Assembly: GCF_014193845.1 (NCBI RefSeq)
Contig: NZ_JACHZX010000003.1
Location: forward strand, 806,001 to 870,000
DNA from: Sphingomonas sp. BK345
GTDB taxonomy: Bacteria; Pseudomonadota; Alphaproteobacteria; Sphingomonadales; Sphingomonadaceae
Reading direction: 5' to 3'
DNA: 64,000 nt
The position numbers were made by a program, and so were the translations under genes. Shown here piece by piece: positions 56,501 through 64,000 of this stretch (within the stretch, counting starts at the first letter, position 1; every line of letters begins with the position of its first letter). The notes under the pieces are model-generated. The model saw only the letters and a program-made list of their open reading frames with translations. It had not been told where the DNA came from and did no database searches.

Positions 56501-56833
56501 GTGCCCGTGGTGTGGGCGCGCGTCGCGCTCGACGACCTGGTCGCGATCGACGCCTGGCTCGACGAGCATGTCTCGCCCGCCACCGCGCTGGCGATGGTGA
56601 CCGCGATCCGGCGTCGCGCCGATTTCCTGCGCGACTTTCCCTATGGCGGCCGGCGCCACCGCCGCGACACGCGCGTGCTGCGCGTGCTCGGGACGCCCTA
56701 TCTGATCCACTATCGGCTGACCGCGCAGCGCTGCGAGGTGCTGCGCGTGTACCATGAGCGCGAGGACTGGCGCGAGGATGACGCGGGCCTTCGCCCTGCA
56801 TCGGCGCGCGGCGACCAGGCGGGGCTGACGTGA
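56501..56833 (+). CDS. ParE/RelE-superfamily toxin
   Basis: This 110-residue protein has the ParE fold: VVWARVALDDLVAIDAWLDE, then AMVTAIRRRADFLRDFPYGG, and the C-terminal strands VLGTPYLIHYRLTAQRCEVL with RVYHEREDW. ParE proteins usually poison gyrase. I start at the GTG at 56501, just before VVWARVALDDL; an in-frame GTG at 56438 would add 21 residues. The stop overlaps the nadD start by 4 nt. The 14 residues after the core (LRPASARGDQAGLT) are unusual. Confidence 0.82.
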   Translation: MPVVWARVALDDLVAIDAWLDEHVSPATALAMVTAIRRRADFLRDFPYGGRRHRRDTRVLRVLGTPYLIHYRLTAQRCEVLRVYHEREDWREDDAGLRPASARGDQAGLT

Positions 56834-57468
56834 GCCGCCGCATTGGCCTGCTCGGCGGCTCGTTCAACCCGGCGCACCGCGGCCACCGCCACCTCACGCT
56901 GGCGGCGATTCGCGCGCTCGACCTGGACGAGATGTGGTGGCTGGTGTCGCCGGGTAACCCGCTCAAGCCGCGCCACGGCATGGCGCCGCTGCCGGCGCGG
57001 CTCGCCTCGGCCCGCGCGATGGCGCGGCGCGCCCCGATCCGCGCCACCGACATCGAGGCGCGGCTGCGCACGCGCTACACCGCCGACACGTTGGCCAAGC
57101 TGTCGCGGCGCTATCCGCGCACGCGCTTCGTGTGGATCATGGGATCGGACAATCTCGCGCAGTTCCACGAGTGGCAGCGCTGGCGCACGATCGCGCGGAC
57201 GATGCCGATTGCGGTCGTGGCGCGTCCGGGTTATGATGCGCGTGCCCTCGCGGCCCCCGCGATGGGTTGGCTGCGGCGCTTTCGGCGGCCCGCACGCCAG
57301 GCGAGGAAGTGGACCGAGTGGAGTGTGCCAGCCCTGGTGCTGCTACGTTTCCGCCCTGACCCGACGTCCGCGACGCAGCTTCGCGCCGCTGACCCTGCCT
57401 GGCACGTTCGTTTCGCCGATCCCATATCCACAACTGACACGCCAGCCGCAGCGTCCGCGGCATCTTGA
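56830..57468 (+). CDS. nadD: Nicotinate-nucleotide adenylyltransferase
   Basis: This 212-residue enzyme makes nicotinate adenine dinucleotide from NaMN and ATP in NAD synthesis. The nucleotidyltransferase motif is GLLGGSFNPAHRGHRHLTLA (HxGH), followed by WWLVSPGNPLKP and IMGSDNLAQFHEWQRW. A C-terminal ISTTDTPAAASAAS tail replaces the usual ISSTxIR end; the family Ser-Thr motif is still readable. The GTG at 56830 overlaps the toxin stop. rsfS follows 9 nt later. Confidence 0.95.
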   Translation: MSRRIGLLGGSFNPAHRGHRHLTLAAIRALDLDEMWWLVSPGNPLKPRHGMAPLPARLASARAMARRAPIRATDIEARLRTRYTADTLAKLSRRYPRTRFVWIMGSDNLAQFHEWQRWRTIARTMPIAVVARPGYDARALAAPAMGWLRRFRRPARQARKWTEWSVPALVLLRFRPDPTSATQLRAADPAWHVRFADPISTTDTPAAASAAS

Positions 57469-57477
57469 GGAGCCACC

Positions 57478-57867
57478 TTGTCCGCCACTGACCCCGTTCA
57501 TCGCACCGCCGACGCCGACCAGGCCGCGGCGCTGCACCAGCTCGTCCTGCAATCGCTCGACGACGACCAGGCGGTGGACACGATCTCGATCCCGCTCGCG
57601 GGCAAGTCGTCGATCGCGGACCATATGGTGATCGCCAGCGGGCGCTCGACCCGCCAGGTCGCGTCGATGGCGTCGAAGCTGGCCGAGAAGATTAAGGGCG
57701 AGACCGGCCGCTCGGCGCGGATCGAGGGGCTGCCCAGCGCCGACTGGGTGCTGATCGACGCGGGCGACGTGATCGTCCACCTCTTCCGCCCCGAGGTCCG
57801 CAGCTTCTACAACCTCGAGCGGATGTGGTCGTTCGGCGACGCCCCGCCTGCCGCCGGGGCGGCGTAG
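57478..57867 (+). CDS. rsfS: Ribosomal silencing factor RsfS
   Basis: This 129-residue protein binds ribosomal protein uL14 and blocks subunit joining when nutrients are low. The family core is VDTISIPLAGKSSIADHMVI then ASGRSTRQVASMASKLAEKI, and SADWVLIDAGDVIVHLFRPE. A TTG start at 57478 has GGAG 6 nt upstream. nadD-rsfS-rlmH is a widely conserved order. A small CTCCCCTGTGAGGGGAG hairpin (57880-57896) lies between this gene and rlmH. Confidence 0.95.
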   Translation: MSATDPVHRTADADQAAALHQLVLQSLDDDQAVDTISIPLAGKSSIADHMVIASGRSTRQVASMASKLAEKIKGETGRSARIEGLPSADWVLIDAGDVIVHLFRPEVRSFYNLERMWSFGDAPPAAGAA

Positions 57868-57879
57868 GCTGCGCTTCGT

Positions 57880-57896
57880 CCTCCCCTGTGAGGGGA
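57880..57896. repeat. Short palindrome, family D remnant
   Basis: CTCCCCTGTGAGGGGAG forms a 7-bp hairpin just after the rsfS stop. It resembles one arm of the pair at 37031-37130. Confidence 0.5.
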
Positions 57897-57958
57897 GAGT
57901 CGATGCATCGCCACACACATCGGGTGACGCCGCGGCGCGCAGCGGCTAACCTCGCTCC

Positions 57959-58381
57959 ATGCTGCTCCACATCGTCGCGCGCGGACGGATCGGGCGCTCG
58001 CCCGAGGCCGAGCTGGTCGACCGTTACCTCAAGCGGATCGCCTGGCCGACGCGGCTGAGCGAACTGCCCGATCGCGGCGGGCGCGAGCCCGACCGGCCGG
58101 CGCAAGGCCGTCGCGTGCTGCTCGACGAAAAGGGCGAGATGCTCGGCTCCGCCGCCTTCTCCGCGACGCTGGGCCGCTGGCGCGACGACGGCGTGCGCGA
58201 GGCGCGTTTCCTGATCGGCGCGGCAGACGGCTTCAGCGATGCCGAGCGCGCGGAGGCCGATCTGCTGCTCTCCTTCAGACGCGCCACCTGGCCGCACCTG
58301 CTCGCGCGCGCGATGCTCGCGGAGCAATTGTTCCGCGCCACCAGCATCCTCGCCAACCACCCCTATCATCGCGAGGGCTGA
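57959..58381 (+). CDS. rlmH: 23S rRNA (pseudouridine(1915)-N(3))-methyltransferase
   Basis: This 140-residue SPOUT-fold enzyme methylates pseudouridine 1915 in helix 69 of 23S rRNA. Typical features are VARGRIGRSPEAELVDRYLK, RRVLLDEKGEMLGSAAFSAT, the SAM-knot glycine segment FLIGAADGFSDAERAEADLL, and the C-terminal HLLARAMLAEQLFRATSILA then NHPYHR. Length is slightly short of the E. coli enzyme (155). It is followed within 10 nt by the EnvC-like gene. Confidence 0.95.
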   Translation: MLLHIVARGRIGRSPEAELVDRYLKRIAWPTRLSELPDRGGREPDRPAQGRRVLLDEKGEMLGSAAFSATLGRWRDDGVREARFLIGAADGFSDAERAEADLLLSFRRATWPHLLARAMLAEQLFRATSILANHPYHREG

Positions 58382-58391
58382 GCCGGTGCGC

Positions 58392-59369
58392 ATGTCCCGG
58401 GCCGCTGCGATGGTCGCGCTCGCGCTGCTGGCACCGTCCGCCGCGGCGCTGCCAGACGTGCCGGCGCGGCGCGCGGGCGCGCAGCTCGCCGGTGCCGAGG
58501 CCGAGATCTCCGCGGAGCGCACCCGCGCCGACGCGATCGCGGCGCGGCTGGCGCGGCAGCGCGCTGCGCTCGCTGTCGAGCAGGGACCGATCGTCCGGCT
58601 CGTCGCCGCGGTGGCAGCGGTGGCAAGACGGCCGCGCGCCGCGCTGCTGGTGCGCCCCGGCAGTGTCGCCGATCTCGTCCACGTCGAGGCGGTACTCGCC
58701 GCCGCGACGCCGCGGCTGCGACGCCGCACCGCCGCGCTGCGCGGCGCACTGGCGCGGACGCGCACGCTCGCGATGAGCGCGGCGACGACCGAACGCGCGC
58801 TCGCCGCCGAGCGGGCGCGGCTGGTCGAGGCGCGCGAGCGGCTCGCCGCGCTGAGCGACGACGACGAGCGCGCGCTTGCGCTGGAGGAAACCGCACGCGA
58901 CACCGCCGACCGCATCGCCGCGCTGGGCGTCGCGCAGGCGGTGCTGGGCGACCTCATCGCGCTGCCGGGGCCACCTGGCGGCGCCACCGCGCGTCGCTCG
59001 CTCGATCCGGCCTATCGCCTGCCCGCGCGCGGGCGGCTCGTGACCGGGCTGGGCGAGCTGTCGGACAACGGCGTGCGCTCGCGCGGGCTGACGCTGGCGG
59101 TGCCGCGTGGCGCCGCGGTGATCGCGCCCGCGGGCGGTGTGGTGCGCTACGTCGGTGCCTTCCGGAGCTACGGCACGATCGTGATCATCGACCATGGCGC
59201 GGGCTGGCAGACGCTGGTCACCGGCATCGCAGTGCCGTCGGTGCGGCGTGGCGAGACGGTCGCCGCCGACGCCGCGCTCGGTCATGCACCCGAGCGCGGT
59301 GAGGCCCGCGTCACGGTCGAACTGCGGCGGCGCGGTGTGCCCGTCGACGTGGCGCAGCTGGTGGGGTGA
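58392..59369 (+). CDS. EnvC-like murein hydrolase activator (degenerate M23 domain)
   Basis: This 325-residue exported protein has a signal peptide (MSRAAAMVALALLAPSAAAL), a long Ala/Arg-rich coiled-coil region (residues about 30-195) and a C-terminal LytM-like domain (GLTLAVPRGAAVIAPAGGVV, YGTIVIIDHGAGWQTLVTGI). The metal ligands are missing: the HxxxD position reads RGLTLAV and the HLHFE position reads RVTVELR. That fits EnvC-type activators, which stimulate amidases without cutting themselves. A GTG at 58386 is an alternative start. It ends the proA-to-envC run. Confidence 0.85.
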   Translation: MSRAAAMVALALLAPSAAALPDVPARRAGAQLAGAEAEISAERTRADAIAARLARQRAALAVEQGPIVRLVAAVAAVARRPRAALLVRPGSVADLVHVEAVLAAATPRLRRRTAALRGALARTRTLAMSAATTERALAAERARLVEARERLAALSDDDERALALEETARDTADRIAALGVAQAVLGDLIALPGPPGGATARRSLDPAYRLPARGRLVTGLGELSDNGVRSRGLTLAVPRGAAVIAPAGGVVRYVGAFRSYGTIVIIDHGAGWQTLVTGIAVPSVRRGETVAADAALGHAPERGEARVTVELRRRGVPVDVAQLVG

Positions 59370-59477
59370 CGGGAGAGGGCGCGCATCGACGCAAGGGCGG
59401 GGCGGGGGGCGGCGCGGCTAGGGCCGACGTGCTAAGCGTGCCGGGAGTCACCGGAGTACGATCCATCCAAGCCTAAC

Positions 59478-59505
59478 CCTGCTCCCGTGCACGCGGGAGC
59501 CCGGA
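59478..59505. repeat. Single palindromic unit, family C
   Basis: CTCCCGTGCACGCGGGAG (59482-59499) with short flanks matches one arm of the pair at 46772-46846. It lies in the 184-nt gap between converging genes. Confidence 0.6.
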
Positions 59506-59553
59506 GCGCCAAGCGGTGGGCCCGGTGGCTCTGGATTTCGTGCGCCGCCGCCC

Positions 59554-60495
59554 TCACTCCACGAAGGGCTCGACGGCGATATGCCGCCCGCGAAGGAACG
59601 CGTCCGCCACGAGGCGCAGCGGCGCGACGTCGACGTCGGACTCGCCGGCGCGGACGATCTCGGCGAAGCGGCGGTAGAGGCCGGGATATTCGCCGTGCAG
59701 GGCGGCGTCGTGCGCCAGCGCCTCGGCGCCGTCGATCGTCAGCACCGAGCCACCCTTGGCGAGCAGCAGCGTGCCGGCGTCGGTCTCGACCTCGATGTCC
59801 CAGTGCTGCGGGCCTTCCTGGCGGAAGTCGAGATCCATCGCGATGGCGTTGCCCGCGGTGTCGCGGAAGGCGACTCGCGCGGCGATCGGCGCGGCGCGGT
59901 TGGATGGCACGTCCAGCTCGGCGGTCTCGACGAAGAACGGCCGCGGCAGGATCCGAGTCGCGATCGACAGCGCGTTGATGCCGGGATCGAACACGCCGAA
60001 GCCGCCGGGCTCCCAGATCCAGTCCTGTCCCGGATGCCAGACGCGCACGTCCTCGCGCCAGGTGATCGTCGCCCACTTCACCGCGCGGCCGGCGAGCCAG
60101 GCGCGCGCCGGCTCGACCCCGTCGGCGTAGCGCGAGTGCCAGCTGGCGAACAGGCTGACGCCGCGCGCCGTCGCCGCGTCGCGCAGCGCGGTGACCTCTG
60201 CCAGCGTCGCGCCCGGCGGCTTCTCGAGGAAGACGTGCCAGCCCTGCTCGATCGCGAACTGCGCGATCGCGCGGCGCACCTGTGGCGGGGTGCAGAGCGC
60301 GACCGCGTCGACCGCCATGCCGCTCGCGGCGAGCGCCTCGACGTTGGGGAAGAAGGGCAGGTCGCCTACCGGCTCGCCGTGGCGGCTGACCGTCGCGACC
60401 AGTTCGATGTCGTCGTTGCCCGCGATCGCGGGCAGGTGCTGGTCGTGCGCGATCTTGCCCATGCCGACCAGCGCGAGGCGGATCGGGCCGCTCAC
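59554..60495 (-). CDS. Gfo/Idh/MocA family sugar dehydrogenase (D-galactose/L-arabinose 1-dehydrogenase type)
   Basis: This 313-residue NAD(P)-dependent enzyme has an N-terminal Rossmann domain (IRLALVGMGKIAHDQHLPAI) and the family EKP motif (HVFLEKPPGATLAEVTAL). The start matches galactose/arabinose 1-dehydrogenases of the Azospirillum type, which oxidise the sugar to its lactone as the first step of oxidative breakdown. The GTG at 60495 overlaps the upstream gene by 4 nt. With dgoA, dgoK and the lactonase it forms a pathway. Substrate is inferred from context. Confidence 0.85.
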   Translation of the reverse strand: MSGPIRLALVGMGKIAHDQHLPAIAGNDDIELVATVSRHGEPVGDLPFFPNVEALAASGMAVDAVALCTPPQVRRAIAQFAIEQGWHVFLEKPPGATLAEVTALRDAATARGVSLFASWHSRYADGVEPARAWLAGRAVKWATITWREDVRVWHPGQDWIWEPGGFGVFDPGINALSIATRILPRPFFVETAELDVPSNRAAPIAARVAFRDTAGNAIAMDLDFRQEGPQHWDIEVETDAGTLLLAKGGSVLTIDGAEALAHDAALHGEYPGLYRRFAEIVRAGESDVDVAPLRLVADAFLRGRHIAVEPFVE

Positions 60496-61487
60496 AGCGC
60501 GCGCACCTGCACCGGCGCGTCGGGCGCGTCGGTCAGCGGGTTGCGCAGCGGCAGCGCGAAGGGCGCGGCGCTGATCTCGAACACGTCGCCGGGCCGGGTC
60601 TTCACCCCGTCGGCCACCGACAGGGTCGCGGTGCCGAAGAAATGAACGTGGACGTCGCCGGCGCGGCGGAAGCCGGCATATTTGAAATGATGGTGCTCGA
60701 GGTTGGCGAGGTGGTGCGACATATTGTCCTCGCCGGTCAGGAACGGCTTCTCCCACAAAGTCGCGCCGTCACGGACGATCCGGCTGGTGCCCCGAATGTC
60801 CGCCGGCGGCGTGCCGAGCAGCAGCTCGGGGCCGAGCGCGGCCTGGCGCAGCTTGGAATGCGCCAGCCAGAGATAATTGTGTTTCTCGGTGACGTGGTCG
60901 CTGAACTCGTTGGCGAGCGCGACACCGAGCCGATAGGGCGTGCCGTCCTCGCCGATCAGGTAGATGCCGGCGAGCTCGGGCTCCTCGCCGCCGTCCTGCG
61001 CGAAGGCGGGCGAGGCGAGCGGCGCCTCGGGCGCCACCAGCGACTGGCCGTCACCCTTGTAGAACCACTCGGGCTGCTGGCCGACCGAGCCCGCGGCGGG
61101 CTTGCCGCCCTCGACGCCTTCCAGGAACATCCGCATCGAGTCGGTCTGATGCGCGGCGTCGGTCGCCGCCTTGTGCATCTTGTCGCGCCCTTCGGCCGAG
61201 CCGAGATGGGTCAGCCCGGTGCCAGCGAGCAGCAGCCGCGCGCCGTCCTCATGGTCGATCGCCGGCAGCAGGCGCTTGGCGTCGAGCTCGGCGGCGAGAT
61301 CGACCGCCTCGTCGGTGCGGCGCGCCGCGGCGGCCGCGGCGAGCGTGGTGCCATGCGCGATCGCCTCCAGCGCCAGCTCACGCGTGGTGGCGACCCCGTC
61401 GAGAAAGTGCGCGGCATCGCCCTCGGCGAGGATGACGCGGCGACGACCGTCGTCGCCGCGGTGCTGAAGCAGGCGGGTGAAGCTCAT
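60492..61487 (-). CDS. AraD1-type fumarylacetoacetate hydrolase superfamily protein
   Basis: This 331-residue protein (MSFTRLLQHRGDDGRRRVIL) resembles FAH-superfamily proteins annotated AraD1 that sit in sugar-acid clusters. Visible elements include LAGTGLTHLGSAEGRDKMHK, PEWFYKGDGQ, LGVALANEFSDHVTEKHNYL and GTATLSVADGVKTRPGDVFE, with the acidic metal-binding positions typical of the C-terminal FAH domain. It probably handles a 2-keto-3-deoxy sugar acid or a related intermediate. ATGA overlap with dgoA shows tight coupling. The exact reaction is not known to me. Confidence 0.78.
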   Translation of the reverse strand: MSFTRLLQHRGDDGRRRVILAEGDAAHFLDGVATTRELALEAIAHGTTLAAAAAARRTDEAVDLAAELDAKRLLPAIDHEDGARLLLAGTGLTHLGSAEGRDKMHKAATDAAHQTDSMRMFLEGVEGGKPAAGSVGQQPEWFYKGDGQSLVAPEAPLASPAFAQDGGEEPELAGIYLIGEDGTPYRLGVALANEFSDHVTEKHNYLWLAHSKLRQAALGPELLLGTPPADIRGTSRIVRDGATLWEKPFLTGEDNMSHHLANLEHHHFKYAGFRRAGDVHVHFFGTATLSVADGVKTRPGDVFEISAAPFALPLRNPLTDAPDAPVQVRAL

Positions 61488-62122
61488 GCGAGGTCCTTGA
61501 GCGCGGTGATATACTGGCGTGCGTCCTGGCCCACCGCCTCGGCCGATTTGCCGGGGCGGTAGAGGTTGGAGCCGAGCCCGAAGCCGTCGGCGCCCGCGGC
61601 GCGCCACTCGGCCATGTTCTGCGGGGTGATGCCGCCGACCGCGAGCATCCGCGTCGCCTTGGGCAGCACCGCGCGCTGCGCCTTGAGAAAGGCTGGGGTG
61701 GTGCCATCGGCGGGGAAGAGCTTCAGCGCGGTGGCGCCCGCGGCGAGCGCGGCGAAGCCCTCGCTCGGGGTGAAATAGCCGGGCAGCGACACCATACCGG
61801 CGGCGACACTGGCGCGGATCACCTCGGGGTTGGTGTTGGGCGAGACGATCAGCGTGCCGCCCGCGTCGCGCACGCGCGCGACGTCGTCGGTGGTGAGCAC
61901 GGTGCCGGCGCCGACCATCGCGCGCCCCGCGAGCCGCTCGGCGAGCAGGCGGATGCTCTCGATCGGCTCGGGCGAGTTGAGCGGCACCTCGAGCAGGGTG
62001 AAGCCCGCTTCCACCAGCGCGTCGCCCACCGCGGGCGCCTCCGCCGGAGTGAGGCCGCGCAGGATCGCCACCAGCGGCGCCTGACGGAAGGCGACGTCGA
62101 ACGCCGCGAGTGGGTCGGTCAT
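61484..62122 (-). CDS. dgoA: 2-dehydro-3-deoxy-6-phosphogalactonate aldolase
   Basis: This 212-residue class I aldolase of the KDPG/KDPGal family splits 2-keto-3-deoxy-6-phosphogalactonate into pyruvate and glyceraldehyde 3-phosphate. Motifs: LVAILRGLTPAEAPAVGDAL, the catalytic Glu in LLEVPLNSPEP, VGAGTVLTTDDV, VSPNTNPEV and the Schiff-base Lys in TALKLFPADG. The LNSPEP wording favours the galactonate over the gluconate enzyme. The ATG at 62122 overlaps the dgoK stop. Confidence 0.92.
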   Translation of the reverse strand: MTDPLAAFDVAFRQAPLVAILRGLTPAEAPAVGDALVEAGFTLLEVPLNSPEPIESIRLLAERLAGRAMVGAGTVLTTDDVARVRDAGGTLIVSPNTNPEVIRASVAAGMVSLPGYFTPSEGFAALAAGATALKLFPADGTTPAFLKAQRAVLPKATRMLAVGGITPQNMAEWRAAGADGFGLGSNLYRPGKSAEAVGQDARQYITALKDLA

Positions 62123-62997
62123 CGGGTCATCTCCCACAGCCGGTGAATGCCGGCGGCGAAGGCGCGCTCGCTGTCGAGCGCCAGGGCGGTGCCGCCGCAC
62201 GCGTCGATGGCGGCGGCGTAGAGCGTGGCGAGGTCGCCGCTGGCGAGCAGCTGGACCGGGCGGCCCTTGAGGTCGCTGCGCGCGCCGACGTCGGCGCCGA
62301 TCAGCACGCCGCTGGCGAAGCTGGCGGCATCGGCGGCGTCGAGCCGGTCGAGCAGCACGCGCGCGCGCACCTCGAACAAGGCGACGGTGAGGTCGCGCGC
62401 GCCCGCACCGCGCGCCACGCCGGCGCGGAAGGCGGCGCCGTCGGCGACCGGCCCGTCGAGCATCGCGCTGAGGATGCCGTGGCCGCGCAGCAGCGCGAAC
62501 AGCTCGCCGGTCAGCGCGGTGGCGACGTCGGTGATCTGACCCGCGGTGGTGGCGATCCACTTGTTGTGCGTGCCGGGCTGGCAGAACAAAGCGTCGGCGG
62601 GGGCGAGCCCGGCGGCGAGCGCGCCGAGCACCTGCACCTCCTCGCCGCGCATCACGTCGGCGCGCGCACCACTGCGCAGCGCGACGCCGGGCAGTAGCAG
62701 GGCGTCCGCGTCGGGCAGGCGGAGCGCGCCGGCGGCGAGCGCGGCGAGGTCGGCGGGCGCGTCGACATAGGCCACCTCGCGCCAGCCGCGATTGGAGCCG
62801 ACCATGCCGGCGGCGATCACCGGCAGCTCGCCCAGTTGAGCGCGCAGCGCCGCCAGCTCAGCGGGATAGTCGTCGGCGGTGAGCGCGAGCACGCCGCGCG
62901 AGTCGCGCACGCATGCTCCGAACGTCCCGTCCCTCGCCACGCGCCAGGCGCGGCGGTTGGTCGTGCCCCAGTCGATGGCGATATAGTCGCCCGCCAC
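62119..62997 (-). CDS. dgoK: 2-dehydro-3-deoxygalactonokinase
   Basis: This 292-residue kinase phosphorylates 2-keto-3-deoxygalactonate. It starts AGDYIAIDWGTTNRRAWRVA, the DgoK form of the sugar-kinase phosphate-1 motif, and contains VIAAGMVGSNRGWREVAYVD, VMRGEEVQVLGALA and FCQPGTHNKWIATTAGQITD, which are diagnostic of DgoK. The GTG at 62997 is preceded by AGGAGGG. It is first in the operon dgoK-dgoA-FAH-dehydrogenase. Galactonate dehydratase (DgoD) is not seen and may lie beyond the window. Confidence 0.94.
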   Translation of the reverse strand: MAGDYIAIDWGTTNRRAWRVARDGTFGACVRDSRGVLALTADDYPAELAALRAQLGELPVIAAGMVGSNRGWREVAYVDAPADLAALAAGALRLPDADALLLPGVALRSGARADVMRGEEVQVLGALAAGLAPADALFCQPGTHNKWIATTAGQITDVATALTGELFALLRGHGILSAMLDGPVADGAAFRAGVARGAGARDLTVALFEVRARVLLDRLDAADAASFASGVLIGADVGARSDLKGRPVQLLASGDLATLYAAAIDACGGTALALDSERAFAAGIHRLWEMTR

Positions 62998-63016
62998 GCA
63001 TCCCTCCTAATCTATT

Positions 63017-63025
63017 TGTAAGACA
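63017..63025. promoter_or_regulatory. Candidate GntR-type operator in the divergent dgoK/lactonase region
   Basis: TGTAAGACA, within TTTGTAAGACATAAA, is a small dyad similar to sites of FadR-subfamily GntR regulators. It lies 20 nt from the dgoK start and 71 nt from the lactonase start, the only AT-rich part of the shared region. No regulator gene is in view. Confidence 0.35.
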
Positions 63026-63095
63026 TAAACCGCTGTGCGATCAGGTCAAGCCGGTGCCGGCGCCGGTCGGCGACAGAGCAGAAGGAGAGCGGACG

Positions 63096-63974
63096 ATGGC
63101 GGACGAGGTGACGACGCTGTGGCGCGGCGGCGCGCTGCTGGGCGAGGGGCCGGCGTGGGATCCTGCGCGCGGCGTGCTGTGGTTCACCGACATCAAGCAG
63201 CGCCGGGTTCATCGCTACGATCCCGGGAGCGGCGCGATGTCGCAGTGGGACGCGCCGGCGCAGGTGGGCTGGGTGCTGCCCGCCGACGACGGCGCGCTGA
63301 TCGCGGGGCTGCAGACCGGGCTGGCGCGCTTCGATCCCGACACGGGCGACTTCACGCATCTCGCCGAGGTCGAGCCCGAGCTGCCCGGCAACCGCCTCAA
63401 CGACGCCACGGTCGCGCCCGACGGCGCGATCTATTTCGGCTCGATGGATGACGGAGAGAGCGGCGCGACCGGGCGCGTGCACCGCTGGGACGGCGTCGCG
63501 GCGGTGGCGACCGCGATCCCGGCGGTGGCGATCACCAACGGCCCCGGCATCGCGCCGGACGGGCGGACGCTGTACCACGTCGACACGGTCGGCGGGGTGA
63601 TCCACGCGGTCGAGCTCGCGCCCGACGGCACCACGGGCGCGATGCGCGACTTCGCGCGGATCGATCCGATCGACGGCCACCCGGACGGCGTGACGGTCGA
63701 CTCGGCCGGCAACGTCTGGGCGGGGCTGTGGGGCGGCTGGCGCGCGCGGCTCTACTCGCCTGCGGGCGCGATCCTGCGCGAGGTGCGGATCCCGGCGTCC
63801 AACGTGACCAAGGTCGCGCTGGGTGGGCCCGACCTGCGCACCGCCTATGTCACGACCGCGAGCATCGGCCTCGACGACGCCCAGCGCGCGGCGCAGCCCG
63901 AGGCGGGCGGGCTGTTCAGCTTCGCGGTCGAGGTGCCGGGCCAGCCGCTGCCACCGGCGCGCGCGCGCGGGTGA
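63096..63974 (+). CDS. SMP-30/gluconolactonase/LRE family lactonase
   Basis: This 292-residue six-bladed beta-propeller metal-dependent lactonase has the family motifs LGEGPAWDPARGVLWFTDIK, NRLNDATVAPDGAIYFGSMD and ITNGPGIAPDGRTLYHVDT, with the metal-binding Glu, Asn and Asp residues. A final SMP-30 signature is HPDGVTVDSAGNVWAGLWGG. It would open the sugar lactone made by the dehydrogenase at 59554. There is no signal peptide in the chosen frame. GGAG precedes the ATG at 63096. It is divergent from dgoK. Confidence 0.93.
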   Translation: MADEVTTLWRGGALLGEGPAWDPARGVLWFTDIKQRRVHRYDPGSGAMSQWDAPAQVGWVLPADDGALIAGLQTGLARFDPDTGDFTHLAEVEPELPGNRLNDATVAPDGAIYFGSMDDGESGATGRVHRWDGVAAVATAIPAVAITNGPGIAPDGRTLYHVDTVGGVIHAVELAPDGTTGAMRDFARIDPIDGHPDGVTVDSAGNVWAGLWGGWRARLYSPAGAILREVRIPASNVTKVALGGPDLRTAYVTTASIGLDDAQRAAQPEAGGLFSFAVEVPGQPLPPARARG

Positions 63975-64000
63975 GCGAGGCGCGATAACGTGCGCCCGCT

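Overview
This window is a high-GC chromosomal segment of an alphaproteobacterium, most likely a sphingomonad (Sphingomonas or close kin). The lineage is supported by a complete PhyR-NepR-EcfG general stress response locus, a circularly permuted two-piece tmRNA whose tag begins ANDN, the gene order nagZ-scpA-scpB-tatA-tatB-tatC, and many Sphingomonas-style inverted palindromic repeats between genes. Nearly all of it is ordinary chromosome. The only mobile remnant seen is a decayed IS5-type transposase at 31.1-32.0 kb. No prophage, CRISPR array or integrative element was seen.

Layout. 0-2 kb: tyrosine/homogentisate catabolism (hmgA, cut by the window edge, and hppD). 2.5-9.3 kb: an MscS channel, tRNA-Gly(CCC), a chorismate mutase, two divergent L,D-transpeptidase-family genes, a TonB-family protein, a MipA/OmpV barrel and nagZ. 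9.5-12.4 kb: scpAB (chromosome condensation) and tatABC (twin-arginine export). 12.6-17.5 kb: the general stress response locus, with an entericidin-like lipoprotein, an apparently undescribed small RNA behind a consensus EcfG promoter, a degenerate PhyP-like sensor kinase, nepR, phyR, a small membrane protein, ecfG and a 57-residue protein with a NepR-like C-terminus. 17.5-24.6 kb: glnE, bcp, an M23 peptidase, an ErpA/IscA-type Fe-S protein, xth and an outer-membrane protein. 24.8-28.3 kb: a small operon with a DUF2384-like protein, a small secreted protein, a GNAT-like protein and a fatty acid desaturase. 28.5-30.8 kb: lptGF. 32-37 kb: a thiolase, a MaoC hydratase and putA.

37-46.5 kb: a glycine-zipper protein, a DAACS symporter, ptsP (nitrogen PTS enzyme I), a RodZ-like protein, cpoB, tilS and ftsH. 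46.9-50.7 kb: ligA, an Rrf2 regulator with a palindromic operator at its start codon, the permuted ssrA, and a 54-residue disordered protein behind another EcfG promoter. 50.9-54.8 kb: an SDR, an acyl-CoA dehydrogenase, a CHAP protein and a secreted MsrB. 54.9-59.4 kb: a tightly packed run proA - ParD/ParE-like toxin-antitoxin pair - nadD - rsfS - rlmH - envC-like. 59.5-64 kb: a sugar-acid cluster (dgoK, dgoA, an FAH-family protein and a Gfo/Idh/MocA dehydrogenase, all overlapping by 4 nt) divergent from an SMP-30 lactonase, matching a De Ley-Doudoroff-type oxidative galactose/arabinose route.

The best candidate for something undescribed is the minus-strand RNA at about 12858-12955. A GGAAC-N16-CGTT promoter is followed at once by two strong hairpins, each with an 18-nt loop carrying a run of 7-8 C, and the second hairpin looks like a terminator. 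It lies inside the stress-response locus, and several nearby genes (nepR among them) have six-G Shine-Dalgarno sequences the loops could pair with. Everything here was read by eye. No alignment, folding or database search was run.
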